Assembly (NCBI RefSeq): GCF_004341685.1
Contig: NZ_SMAA01000002.1
Coordinates: 62,001 to 126,000, forward strand
Origin: Pectinatus cerevisiiphilus
GTDB taxonomy: Bacteria > Bacillota > Negativicutes > Selenomonadales > Selenomonadaceae
Length of the DNA stretch: 64,000 nt
Direction of reading: 5' to 3'
Shown here: one piece after another, positions 55,170 through 63,717 of the stretch
How positions within the stretch are numbered: position 1 is the first letter of the stretch
Layout of the letters: every line of letters begins with the position of its first letter
Notes under the pieces: model-generated
The model's database searches: none
What the model was told of the DNA's origin: nothing
The model's input: the letters and a program-made list of their open reading frames with translations, nothing else
Made by a program: the position numbers and the translations under genes

Positions 55170-55739
55170 ATGAGTAAATTTTGTCCAAACTGTGGAAAGC
55201 CATTACAAGAAGGTAAAATATTTTGTCCAAGTTGTGGTACAAAGGTAGTAATGAATTCATCAGTAGATTCACTTCCAAATAATATTGAAAATGCGGTATC
55301 TACATCAGTAACGCATTTTCAGTCTCAAGCAGAAATGGTGTCTATTAATAATGGGGTACCAAAACAAAGTTTATTTGGAAAATTTTTATCTTGGCGTGGA
55401 CGTATTAGTAGAGGCGATTGGATCATAAGAAAAATTATTATTTTAATTATTCTTATGATATCTATACTTGTTCCTATGGTTACTATTTCTAGTATAGTGT
55501 CAGATGGCAATACAGGAATAAGCAATGTACTTCCATGTGTATTAATTGTTTTAGTTCCGTTTTGTTTTCTTTCATCGATAGCATTGGATATTAAAAGATG
55601 CCATGATACCGATAAATCAGGTGATTTTTTGTGGGTAGGTTGTATACCATTCTATGGATGGATAAAAGTTCCTCTTTGTTTATGGTTTAAACATGGTACA
55701 ACAGGAGCTAATAAATATGGACCTGATCCTTTAGCATAG
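55170..55739 (+). CDS. Zinc-ribbon + DUF805 membrane protein, copy 2
   Basis: 189 residues: zinc ribbon (Cys5, Cys8, Cys19, Cys22), linker, then a DUF805 domain (about 72-185) with 'RGRISRGDWIIRK', 'DIKRCHDTDKSGDF' and the ending 'ANKYGPDPLA'. Paralogue of 47047-47550. GGGGG precedes the ATG. It is 11 bases upstream of the next gene, so they are co-transcribed. Confidence 0.82.
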   Translation: MSKFCPNCGKPLQEGKIFCPSCGTKVVMNSSVDSLPNNIENAVSTSVTHFQSQAEMVSINNGVPKQSLFGKFLSWRGRISRGDWIIRKIIILIILMISILVPMVTISSIVSDGNTGISNVLPCVLIVLVPFCFLSSIALDIKRCHDTDKSGDFLWVGCIPFYGWIKVPLCLWFKHGTTGANKYGPDPLA

Positions 55740-55750
55740 GAGCAATTAAT

Positions 55751-56317
55751 ATGAATGCCACAAAATGTGCTGCGTGTAATAGAGAAATAAATATGAATTC
55801 TAAATTTTGCCCATACTGTGGTGCCAACCAAACTGGGGTTAGTAATAAAACAGTAATACCATCACCTACTAATACTGATGTACAAGAATCATTTGAATTT
55901 GTAAAATTAAAAAAATGGCTTGGGGTAACTCGGTATGGAAAAAGTGTGACTCAGATTGAACTAAATGGTAATATAATGAATATTTATCAATATCAAATAT
56001 TGGATCCATTTATTAAATATGGTAAAAAAAATTGGCAAATACCTATATCTGATATTCAAGATATTTTTAGTGAAAAAAAAGTAAATATTATTGGGATTGT
56101 TATGGTTATCTTATTAATCTTTTTTTCACGTAGTGATTTTCGTATATTATTAGCTATAATTCTAGTAGTGCCTTTTCTTAGAAGTCGTAAAGTAAGTATA
56201 AGAACGGGGAATACAGTAATTCCTTTTAACGTGGATTTGAAAGATGATAGTTTTAAAAAATTTGTAGAAATGCTAAGATATAAAAATAGAAATTTCAAAT
56301 TAAATGAAATGGCATGA
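55751..56317 (+). CDS. Zinc-ribbon protein with central hydrophobic segment (PH-like?)
   Basis: 188 residues. Zinc ribbon (Cys6, Cys9, Cys20, Cys23), followed by a beta-rich part (about 50-105, 'VTQIELNGNIMNIYQYQI'), two close hydrophobic segments (about 112-145), and a short C-terminal beta part ('VSIRTGNTVIPFNVDLKDD'). The arrangement resembles PH-like membrane proteins with an interrupted domain, but I do not assign a family. No paralogue is present in the other zinc-ribbon set. Confidence 0.7.
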   Translation: MNATKCAACNREINMNSKFCPYCGANQTGVSNKTVIPSPTNTDVQESFEFVKLKKWLGVTRYGKSVTQIELNGNIMNIYQYQILDPFIKYGKKNWQIPISDIQDIFSEKKVNIIGIVMVILLIFFSRSDFRILLAIILVVPFLRSRKVSIRTGNTVIPFNVDLKDDSFKKFVEMLRYKNRNFKLNEMA

Positions 56318-56645
56318 AATGAAATGTTAAGTATGAAGGGCGGTTAATGTGGTCTTGATAGTTACACATAAATAAGCAAATAATAATGACCAATGGTATA
56401 GAAAATAGATTTGAAGTATACAATTGGGAATGCTTTAAAAATTTATGTTACTTTTATATTTTTATGAAAAATTATAATTATTTTTTAGTATTATAATCTG
56501 GGCGATAGATATTATAGCTAAACATTGAATTATAAGTATAATATTTGGTCATTTCTTTACTTTTACAGGCAATAGCTAAAATATAAAAAATGTAATTTTA
56601 AAGTGATTATGGATAATCACAAAGTTTATCAAAGGAAGTGTAATA
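56318..56645. other. Intergenic region without a recognised gene
   Basis: 328 AT-rich bases between two zinc-ribbon genes. No convincing frame, terminator or structured RNA was seen; AAAGGAAG just before 56646 is the ribosome site of the next gene. Confidence 0.5.
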
Positions 56646-57518
56646 ATGTCGAAAAAATGTTCGAAATGCGGCGCTATATTGGAAGATAATAGTGCCTTTT
56701 GTACTGAATGCGGTGCCCAGACAGAGAAAACAGATAGTAATGAGGTTAATTTTCAGTCCAATAATAAATTAAATACTCGTAAATGTCCTAATTGTGGCGC
56801 AGCTTTACAAGATGACGACATTTTTTGTACTGAATGCGGTACGAAAATACAAGATAAAGCTAATACTAGTGATAAAATTAATCATTCTGAAACAAATAAT
56901 AATCTAATAAGATGTCCTAATTGTGGTGCAGCTTTACAGAGTAATGCTGTTTTTTGCACTGCATGTGGTACAAAAATTCAAGTAGGACCAGCAAATAATA
57001 ATGCAGGTCAGGCTAATAATATGAACAATTTTACATATACTAATAATACTCCACCTAAAAAATCAAACTTAAAAAAAGGTATTAGTATCATTGGGACTGC
57101 AATAGTAGTAATTTTATTTATACTGAGTAGGGCAGGCGTATTTAACGATAGTGATACTCATACCAATTCAGGTAGTAGTATAACAGTAAAAGCTGAAGAT
57201 ATGGCAAATGACTATATTCGCGATCAAAGTAGTGCAGAAAGTACGTATAAAGATAAAAAAGTAAAAATTACGGGTCAAGTTATTAATAAAGCTCAATTCT
57301 TAAATAATCAGGATTATGGCGTGACAATATTCTTTAAAGAAAGTGGAGGAAAAACTTATTCCATTATTGTCGCTATAGATAATAAAAATGTTGATGATGT
57401 AAATAAACTTCATGAAGGAGATTTTGTATCGGCTGAAGGTACTTGCCTGGGCATAGTAAAACAGAAAGATCCAACAGATATTACCATACAAATTATGGGA
57501 GATAAGATAAATAAATAG
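56646..57518 (+). CDS. Triple zinc-ribbon membrane protein with OB-fold-like domain
   Basis: 290 residues. Three zinc ribbons (Cys5/8/19/22, Cys47/50/61/64, Cys90/93/104/107), Asn-rich linkers, a membrane segment (about 142-162), and a tRNA_anti-like OB-type domain ('MANDYIRDQSSAESTYKDK', 'VKITGQV', 'GDFVSAEGTCLGI'). It differs from its paralogue at 48519-49208 by an added ribbon and longer linker. Function unknown. AAAGGAAG precedes the start. Confidence 0.82.
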   Translation: MSKKCSKCGAILEDNSAFCTECGAQTEKTDSNEVNFQSNNKLNTRKCPNCGAALQDDDIFCTECGTKIQDKANTSDKINHSETNNNLIRCPNCGAALQSNAVFCTACGTKIQVGPANNNAGQANNMNNFTYTNNTPPKKSNLKKGISIIGTAIVVILFILSRAGVFNDSDTHTNSGSSITVKAEDMANDYIRDQSSAESTYKDKKVKITGQVINKAQFLNNQDYGVTIFFKESGGKTYSIIVAIDNKNVDDVNKLHEGDFVSAEGTCLGIVKQKDPTDITIQIMGDKINK

Positions 57519-57732
57519 GGGAAAGTTATTCTGCCTGATAAAGTTAATCGAGTATATATAATGCAGAGTCACATTTATATAGTTTTATACGAAGTTAATT
57601 GTGTCAAATTGTCGGGTATAAGAAAATTTATAAAAATGTGTTCGATTTATAGCATATATAAACTATGCATAGAGAATATTATGGTAATTGGTAACATGAA
57701 TTTGTTTAAAATGTTTTATATAAGGAAATAAT

Positions 57733-58584
57733 ATGAATAAATATTGTAGAAACTGTGGAGCAAAATTATTAGATTCAAGTAAATTTTGTCCTAAGTGCGG
57801 AATCGTTGTTGATAATAATACAATAGTTTCTCAGCATACTTGTTTAAAGACAGGCATGAGTGATAAAGAACGTATGACAGTTATAGTAACTGGGGTAGTG
57901 TCTATTTTAGCAATTATAGGTATTGCAGCTGGTATATTTTGGTATAAAAAAACTGGTGCCAGTATATCAACACCTCAACCGGTTGTGGCTGAACAAGCTA
58001 CTGGAACACAAAGCACTCCAGCGTCCCAACCAAAAACTCAAGAGTCTCCACCAGAAGAAAATATTCTCGATGCGACACAAAGGCTTCTTTCAGGAGCATT
58101 AAAGCCAGAGCAAAAGGTAATAGCTTCTACTTTAGGGCATAATGAGAATGGATTTTTGGCATTAGTGAATGACAGTCATGGCAACTATAAGTTTATCATT
58201 TATGATAAAAATAATGATAGAATTGCTAAGGTTTATTTTTTAATGAAAACGTATAATTTTTATATTCAAAAATCATATAATACATTTGATCCACTCATAT
58301 GTTTGTTAGAAATAGATGATGATGTACATGATAATGATGAAGGTCTAGGTATTTGGAACGGTTCAAAACATACCTTTCCGATATATGCCATTTTTAAAGT
58401 AGATCAATTGGGGAATGTAATACCAGGTATGTTATACAGTGGTTACGGCTTAAAACCAGGTCATTACCATGAAGTTTTAAAGGAACAAAAAAATGTTGAT
58501 ATGGCTAATTTATTATTGACTGAAATGAAAACATTACATCAGTATATCGATGAACACAATGTTTCAATTCCAGCATCAAATTGA
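57733..58584 (+). CDS. Zinc-ribbon, single-pass membrane protein type X, copy 3
   Basis: 283 residues: zinc ribbon (Cys5, Cys8, Cys19, Cys22), membrane segment (about 53-74), linker, and type X C-terminal domain almost identical to copy 2 from residue 110 onwards; the ribbon-to-linker half is more diverged (for example CPKCG against CSECG). The near-identical C-terminal half suggests recent duplication or gene conversion. Function unknown. Confidence 0.82.
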   Translation: MNKYCRNCGAKLLDSSKFCPKCGIVVDNNTIVSQHTCLKTGMSDKERMTVIVTGVVSILAIIGIAAGIFWYKKTGASISTPQPVVAEQATGTQSTPASQPKTQESPPEENILDATQRLLSGALKPEQKVIASTLGHNENGFLALVNDSHGNYKFIIYDKNNDRIAKVYFLMKTYNFYIQKSYNTFDPLICLLEIDDDVHDNDEGLGIWNGSKHTFPIYAIFKVDQLGNVIPGMLYSGYGLKPGHYHEVLKEQKNVDMANLLLTEMKTLHQYIDEHNVSIPASN

Positions 58585-58662
58585 TTGAGTAGTATTATTA
58601 CTGTTTAACTAATATACATTAGGCCAAGCGGCAGAATGGTCTTTAACTGCTGGAGAAAAGTT

Positions 58663-59103
58663 ATGAAAAAAGTAATGTTTGTCTTATTAGGATTATGCAT
58701 TATATCATTATCACAAATTGCTTTTGCTAATCCTTATCCTAAGTATTTAAATGGTGATACAAATTTTGTTATGTGTCTTGGACATAATGGTACCGGTTGG
58801 TATGTTGATAAAAGTTCATTAGAAGTAGAAAAATACGCTCCACCGCAGTATATAATAGCAGTTAATGTTGTACGAGTTGATAATGTAGATAAGGGGAATA
58901 TAGATATATCTGATATACAAACATTACGGTTTTTCTATAATTATAATTTGAGAAGAATGTATGTAGATCAGGATGGTAACTCAGATTGGAGTTATATTAA
59001 TCCAGATAAAGGAATAGGTGCTACAGCCGTTGATGAAGCAGGTGAAATGGCATTTGAATTAGCTTATAAAATTAAATTTTATAATAAATCTATTTATGAA
59101 TAA
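58663..59103 (+). CDS. Small secreted protein
   Basis: 146 residues. Signal peptide (1-22, ending 'IAFA'), then a compact mature domain with 'GTGWYVDKSSLEVEKY', 'YIIAVNVVRVDNV' and 'MYVDQDGNSDW'. This pattern is common among short exported proteins of Negativicutes; no function is known to me. The ATG at 58663 follows GGAGAAAAG; an in-frame upstream ATG at 58636 lacks a site. It follows the type X gene by 78 bases and a degraded copy exists at 54590-54665. Confidence 0.75.
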   Translation: MKKVMFVLLGLCIISLSQIAFANPYPKYLNGDTNFVMCLGHNGTGWYVDKSSLEVEKYAPPQYIIAVNVVRVDNVDKGNIDISDIQTLRFFYNYNLRRMYVDQDGNSDWSYINPDKGIGATAVDEAGEMAFELAYKIKFYNKSIYE

Positions 59104-59224
59104 GTTATAAAATAATAAGAAACTGGATAGAATATAATAAAGTTCGCAAAAAGGAATAGGAAAAACCATCGGTAACTCCGAAAAAGATAAGTGACCAAAC
59201 AAACCTAAAAGGAGTTGAAAACCG

Positions 59225-59368
59225 ATGGCTCATACTTATTCTAACCTACCTTTAGAAAAAATGCTACTACAATTCATGACCGAAGATGATCCAATGCTTG
59301 CTATGCTCAAGTGGCTTTGTGAAAAGCTCATGGAAACTGAAGTGAATGCAAAAATCAATGCTGCTATA
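59225..59368 (+). pseudogene. IS256-type transposase, 5' fragment
   Basis: 'MAHTYSNLPLEKMLLQFMTE' followed by 'MLKWLCEKLMETEVNAKI' matches the N-terminus of mutator transposases. The frame leaves homology near 59368 at the junction with the IS3 sequence. AAAGGAG precedes the ATG. Confidence 0.75.
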
Positions 59369-60475
59369 TTTCCTCCGGAGTATTGTAATTCAAGCTTTGA
59401 TGAAGCCGCTTTTCATTGTAATAGCGGATATATTCATTGATGCCGATACGGGCTTGTCTTGGTGATTCATATTCTTTTGGATACACATTCTCGTATTTTA
59501 CGGTGCGCCATAAACGTTCAATGAAAATATTATCATAGGCACGTCCACGATGATCCATACTTATTTTGCAACCAGCATCAATAAAAATATTCGTGTACCG
59601 TGGGCTGGTAAAATCACTGCCTTGATCACTGTTCATAATTGTTGGTGTTCCTATTTGTAACGCTTTTCGACTCGTTTCTAGTACGAACTCGATATCCATC
59701 GTATCATCTAACATTCAAGCAATGACATACCGTGAATACCAGTCAATAATGGCTGTCAGATACAGCCATGAAGAACGAATGGGAATATATGTTATGTCAA
59801 TACTCCAGACTTGATCAGGATGCTCTATTGATAAGCCTTTTAGTAGATACGGATATATAGGATTTTGTGGATTGGTGCGGCTGGTATTCTGACGAGGATA
59901 AATAGCCTGTATGCCCATTTGCTGCATATGTCTCAATACTGCTTTATGATTAATGTGAATGCTTTCATAACGGTTTAACCATGCGCATATGCGGCGATAT
60001 CCAAACTCTGGATGTGCTGTGTATATTTTATCAATATGTCGTTTAATTTCTAAATCATTGGTATCTGGTAATCTGTGTCGGTAGTATAACGTAGTTCTAT
60101 TAATTGACAGCAGGCTGGCCTGCTCGACAATAGGAATATCTGCACCAGACCAATCAACCAGTGATTGCCTTGCAGCCGAAGAAAAATCACAGACCAGATT
60201 TTTTTTTTCAACCACTCATTTTGAGTAGTCAGTTTGCCAATTTGAGCATAAAGTTCGTCAATTTCGGTCTCGTGTTCTTTTTTCTCTTTACGTTTCTGGG
60301 CAGCATCGTTTTCAAAAACAGATGCGAGTCCTGCAATAGCTTCGTTTTTCCATCTTGAAAGCATATTTGGATGAATGCTATGTTCTGAAGCAATTTCGTT
60401 GAGCGTACGTTCGCCTTTTAAGACTTCAAGAACCAGTTTTGCTTTTTCGTTAGGTGTGTGTGGATTACGTTTCAT
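59364..60475 (-). pseudogene. IS3-family transposase orfAB, disrupted
   Basis: orfA starts at the ATG 60475 (AAGGAGA upstream) with a helix-turn-helix ('ERTLNEIASEHSIHPNMLSR', about 20 residues in). At an A10 run (complement 60199-60208) a -1 shift would join orfB, as in classic IS3 elements. orfB has DDE motifs 'WSIDITYIPI', 'NSDQGSDF' and 'FIERLWRTVKYE'. A TGA at 59717-59715 replaces the Trp of the usual 'VIAW', cutting orfB in two. The last codons after 'NTPEEI' are lost at the junction, so the element is inactive. Confidence 0.85.
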
Positions 60476-60546
60476 AAGAATGTCTCCTTCATCTAAAATA
60501 TTAGTCAATACCTAACTTAAAAACAACTGATTTTTTGTCTTAATTT

Positions 60547-60834
60547 ATGGGTTCATTATATTTTGCACCAATAGATTTCCGTAAAATTGCCTCTACCAAT
60601 ATGCTTGAGCGGCTCAATCGGGAAATTCGCCGACGGACAACCGTTGTAGGAATTTTCCCCAGTATGGATTCTTATATTCGACTAGTTGTGACATATCTGA
60701 TCGAATATAGTGAAGACTGGTCAATGAGCCACTGCTATATTAATCCAAATATACTACAACAGGTTAAAGAAAAAAGACAAAATCGGTTGCTTAATTGCTT
60801 CGGGGGTACCTTAGATTTTGCGAACTACTATTGA
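60547..60834 (+). pseudogene. IS256-type transposase, 3' fragment
   Basis: 'ASTNMLERLNREIRRRT' and 'VVGIFPSMDSYIRLVVTYL' are the conserved C-terminal region of mutator transposases. The frame ends at 60834 within the terminal inverted repeat, as is normal for these compact elements. Confidence 0.82.
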
Positions 60835-60911
60835 CATTAGCAGAAACTGTTATTATATAGGAATAGATAATGACCGCAGACATTATTCAGTAATCAGGTA
60901 TATTTTCCGGT

Positions 60912-60945
60912 AAAACAAAAAGGCTTCCGAAATTTCGGAAGCCTT
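60912..60945 (-). terminator. Terminator of tRNA-Thr
   Basis: AAGGCTTCCGAAA / TTTCGGAAGCCTT perfect stem, followed on the minus strand by TTTGTTTT. Confidence 0.88.
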
Positions 60946-60956
60946 GATTTTCTATA

Positions 60957-61032
60957 TGGAGCTGGCAATAGGATTTGAACCTACGACCTGATCATTACGA
61001 ATGACCTGCTCTACCAACTGAGCTATGCCAGC
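60957..61032 (-). tRNA. tRNA-Thr (anticodon CGT)
   Basis: 76 bases including an encoded CCA. Acceptor GCTGGCA / TGCCAGC, D arm GCTC..GAGC, anticodon loop TTCGTAA giving CGT (reads ACG, Thr), T arm with GGTTCAAATCC. All four arms pair. Confidence 0.95.
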
Positions 61033-61182
61033 AGACAACGTATATATCATAATTGAAAGAGCGTTTTTTGTCAAGAAAATATTAAAACGACAATCCATAT
61101 TCATATCAGTCTACTTTAGAAAAAGTTAGGCTGTGAAGGATTGCCGCTTGTTTAGAAAACGATAACAAAATAGGATAAAATA

Positions 61183-61608
61183 TTAAGCCTTAAGTTTAGC
61201 AATTACATCCTGTGTTACGTCTACTGTACCATAGAATACAACGGAGCTATCGAGAACTGCATCAAGGCCTTTTTCTTTAGCTGTAGCGTCAACTGCTTTA
61301 GAGATATTATCGCGAATTGGCTGGAAAAGTTTGTTCTGTTGTTCAGTAACTTGTTGGTTTAATTTGTCGAAAAGGTCTTTTTTGCCTTTATCGTCAAGTG
61401 AAGCCGATTTTTCGTTAAATTCGTTTTGAGCCTTTTGACGTGCAAGATCAACAGCAGCGTTAGTGGTTTGCATATCAGGATAATTTGCAATGACTTCGCT
61501 CATGTTTACAGAACCAAGCCCAGCAGCTGATGCCTGTGCCGGTGAATAAGCTCCGTAAATGCATATAGCGAATACGACTGCAAAGATAATGCTGAAAAAT
61601 TTGTTCAT
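61183..61608 (-). CDS. Skp/OmpH-family periplasmic chaperone
   Basis: 141 residues with a signal peptide (1-28, ending 'AQASAAG'). The mature part is short beta, a long charged coiled coil (about 55-110, 'ARQKAQNEFNEKSASLDDKG'), and a closing beta segment ('GLDAVLDSSVVFYGTVDVT'), the Skp/OmpH architecture. It would hold unfolded outer-membrane proteins such as the large receptors at the other end of the window. GGAGG precedes the ATG at 61608. Confidence 0.88.
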   Translation of the reverse strand: MNKFFSIIFAVVFAICIYGAYSPAQASAAGLGSVNMSEVIANYPDMQTTNAAVDLARQKAQNEFNEKSASLDDKGKKDLFDKLNQQVTEQQNKLFQPIRDNISKAVDATAKEKGLDAVLDSSVVFYGTVDVTQDVIAKLKA

Positions 61609-61839
61609 GATTCATGACCTCCATTTAGCTATTTATAGCATATTTTTATGTTAGCAGAACTATAGTTAAGTGTACGTTATCAGTTTGTATTTAGCAAGTT
61701 TTTTTTCTATTTAGGGAAATTTTCTTTGATTTGGTGCAGGTTTATATAGTAGGTTTCATAAATAAAGAAAGTAGAATTGAAAATGACACTGTAAATAAAA
61801 AATGTTATAATATTGGTATAATTTTTTGAGGATGATGAG

Positions 61840-62496
61840 ATGAAAGCTGTAATTTTTGATATGGACGGAGTTATCGTGGATAGCGAAACCATTCACATTA
61901 AAATGAAGATACAGGCTTTAAAAGAATATGGTATAGAGTGCTCACCAAAAGAATGCATGGCATATTTTGGGCGTTCTTCCAATGCTTTTTTTAGTGATTT
62001 TATAAAAAAGGCATCTGCGGATATTCCTTTACAAGAGATTGTTGCGCGGAAACACCAGTTGTTTTTGCAATATGCGTCTGATAATGGGGCGGTAGAGCCT
62101 ATCGATGGGGCATTAGACCTTATTAAAGAACTTCGTAGTAAAAATATACCTTTAGCTTTGGCTTCTTCATCTGTGCGTTATAATATAGAATGGTTTTTGA
62201 AAAAATTTGGTGTTTTTGATTGCTTTGATGTTATCTTGAGTGGTGCAGAATTGACGGAGAGCAAGCCAAATCCTGAAATATATTTATTGGCAGCGCAAAA
62301 ACTTGGCATAAAACCTCAAGAATGTGTAGTTATAGAGGATGCTGAGGCTGGTATAAAAGCGGCAAAAAGCGCGGCATGTTACTGTATTGCGTACTGCAAT
62401 CCGGCATATAAAGACTGTGGACAGGATGCTTCTGCGGCTGATATGCGGGTAAATTCTTTGAAGGACATTTCCATAGAAAAAATAATGAATATATAA
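61840..62496 (+). CDS. HAD-superfamily phosphatase/phosphoglucomutase-like protein
   Basis: 218 residues. HAD motifs: 'FDMDGVIVDSE' (about 6-16), 'ALASSSV' (about 107), 'ESKPNPEIY' (about 144) and 'VIEDAEAGIKAAKSA' (about 167). The subfamily (beta-phosphoglucomutase-like) includes sugar-phosphate phosphatases and mutases; the substrate is not determined. It is 18 bases upstream of the alcohol dehydrogenase, hence likely co-transcribed. Confidence 0.88.
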   Translation: MKAVIFDMDGVIVDSETIHIKMKIQALKEYGIECSPKECMAYFGRSSNAFFSDFIKKASADIPLQEIVARKHQLFLQYASDNGAVEPIDGALDLIKELRSKNIPLALASSSVRYNIEWFLKKFGVFDCFDVILSGAELTESKPNPEIYLLAAQKLGIKPQECVVIEDAEAGIKAAKSAACYCIAYCNPAYKDCGQDASAADMRVNSLKDISIEKIMNI

Positions 62497-62514
62497 ACTT
62501 TGGAGGAGTATATT

Positions 62515-63699
62515 ATGAAAAGTTTTGAATATTGCTGTCCTACTGAGATTATTTTTGGTAAAGATGCAGAACTAAAGGCAGGAAAAAAGATAAAAGCATG
62601 CGGAGCTAGTAAAGTGCTTGTGGTATATGGCGGCGGCAGTGTGAAAAGAAACGGTCTTTTAGATAGAATAGGTACAAATCTGACTACTGCTGGTTTGCAA
62701 TATATAACCTTGGGCGGCGTGAAACCAAATCCTGTTGTGTCTTTTGTGCGTGATGGAATAAAGTTGGCTTTACGGGAAAAAGTGGATTTTATTTTGGCTG
62801 TGGGTGGCGGCAGTGTCATTGATACTGCGAAGGCTTTAGCACATGGAGTGGCTAATAGTAAATATGATATATGGGACGATATATGGCAGAAAAAAGTAGA
62901 AATTCATAAGACTACGCCATTGGCTTCTGTGCTGACTTTAGCTGCAGCGGGAAGTGAAACAAGTGATTCAGCTGTTTTAACCAATGAAGAAACAGGGCAG
63001 AAACGCGGTTTAAGTATGGTACTTAATAGACCTAGAATGGCTTTTATGAATCCGGAATTGACCTATAGCGCACCTAAATTTCAAGTGGCTTGTGGGATTG
63101 GCGATATCCTTATGCATACGCTGGAACGTTATTTCTCCAAGGATAAGGATAATTATATGACAGATTTCATAGCAGAAGGTTTGTTAAAAAATGTTATTGC
63201 TTTCAGCCATGATGCATTGGAAAAAGAAAATGATTATTTGTCCAGAAGTGAAATAATGTATTGCGGCAGCTTATCCCATTGTGATTTGACGGGCTTAGGC
63301 AGGCAAAAGGATTTTAGTGTCCATAAACTAGGACATGAATTGAGCGGTAAATTTGACGTAACACATGGTGCTTCACTCACAACTATGTGGGCATCGTGGG
63401 CACGTTATAGTTATAAAACAGACATTGCACGTTTTGCAAGACTGGCTAATGTCCTTTGGCAGATAGATGAAAAGGACGCGGAAACAGCTGCACTTAAAGG
63501 GATTGATAAAATGGAAGAATATTTTCATTCTATTGGTTTGCCGACATGCTTTAGTGAACTGGGAATTGGTGTCCAGGATGAAAAGAATATCAGCTATCTG
63601 GCTGATATGTGTACTGATGGTGGCAGTAAAACGGTGGGAAATTTTAAGCCGATTGCCAAACAAGATGCGATTAACATGTATAAAATGGCTAATCATTGA
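62515..63699 (+). CDS. Iron-containing alcohol dehydrogenase
   Basis: 394 residues. NAD(P)-binding 'GGGSVIDTAKALAHG' (about 95-109), metal-binding 'GIGDILMHTLERYF' (about 194) and 'FDVTHGASLTTMW' (about 278). Closest in type to butanol dehydrogenases (BDH), NADPH-dependent aldehyde or alcohol reductases of fermenters. The ATG at 62515 with GGAGGAG upstream is preferred to the in-frame start at 62500. Confidence 0.9.
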   Translation: MKSFEYCCPTEIIFGKDAELKAGKKIKACGASKVLVVYGGGSVKRNGLLDRIGTNLTTAGLQYITLGGVKPNPVVSFVRDGIKLALREKVDFILAVGGGSVIDTAKALAHGVANSKYDIWDDIWQKKVEIHKTTPLASVLTLAAAGSETSDSAVLTNEETGQKRGLSMVLNRPRMAFMNPELTYSAPKFQVACGIGDILMHTLERYFSKDKDNYMTDFIAEGLLKNVIAFSHDALEKENDYLSRSEIMYCGSLSHCDLTGLGRQKDFSVHKLGHELSGKFDVTHGASLTTMWASWARYSYKTDIARFARLANVLWQIDEKDAETAALKGIDKMEEYFHSIGLPTCFSELGIGVQDEKNISYLADMCTDGGSKTVGNFKPIAKQDAINMYKMANH

Positions 63700-63717
63700 T
63701 ATTTAGGAGCGATTGCT

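Larger units (their letters stand above)
59139..60832 (+). mobile_element. IS256-family element remnant with a nested IS3-family element
   Basis: The ends carry short imperfect inverted repeats: AAGTTCGCAAAA near 59140-59151 and TTTTGCGAACT near 60816-60826. Inside, the first about 48 codons and last about 90 codons of a mutator-type transposase flank an IS3-like orfA/orfB pair in reverse orientation. The middle of the transposase is gone, so the outer element is dead. No clear target duplication was seen. Confidence 0.75.

Noticed and set aside
60957-61032. tRNA-Thr as the integration site of a genomic island
   Set aside because: No repeated tRNA 3' end and no integrase in the window; the neighbouring IS remnants do not use tRNA targets.
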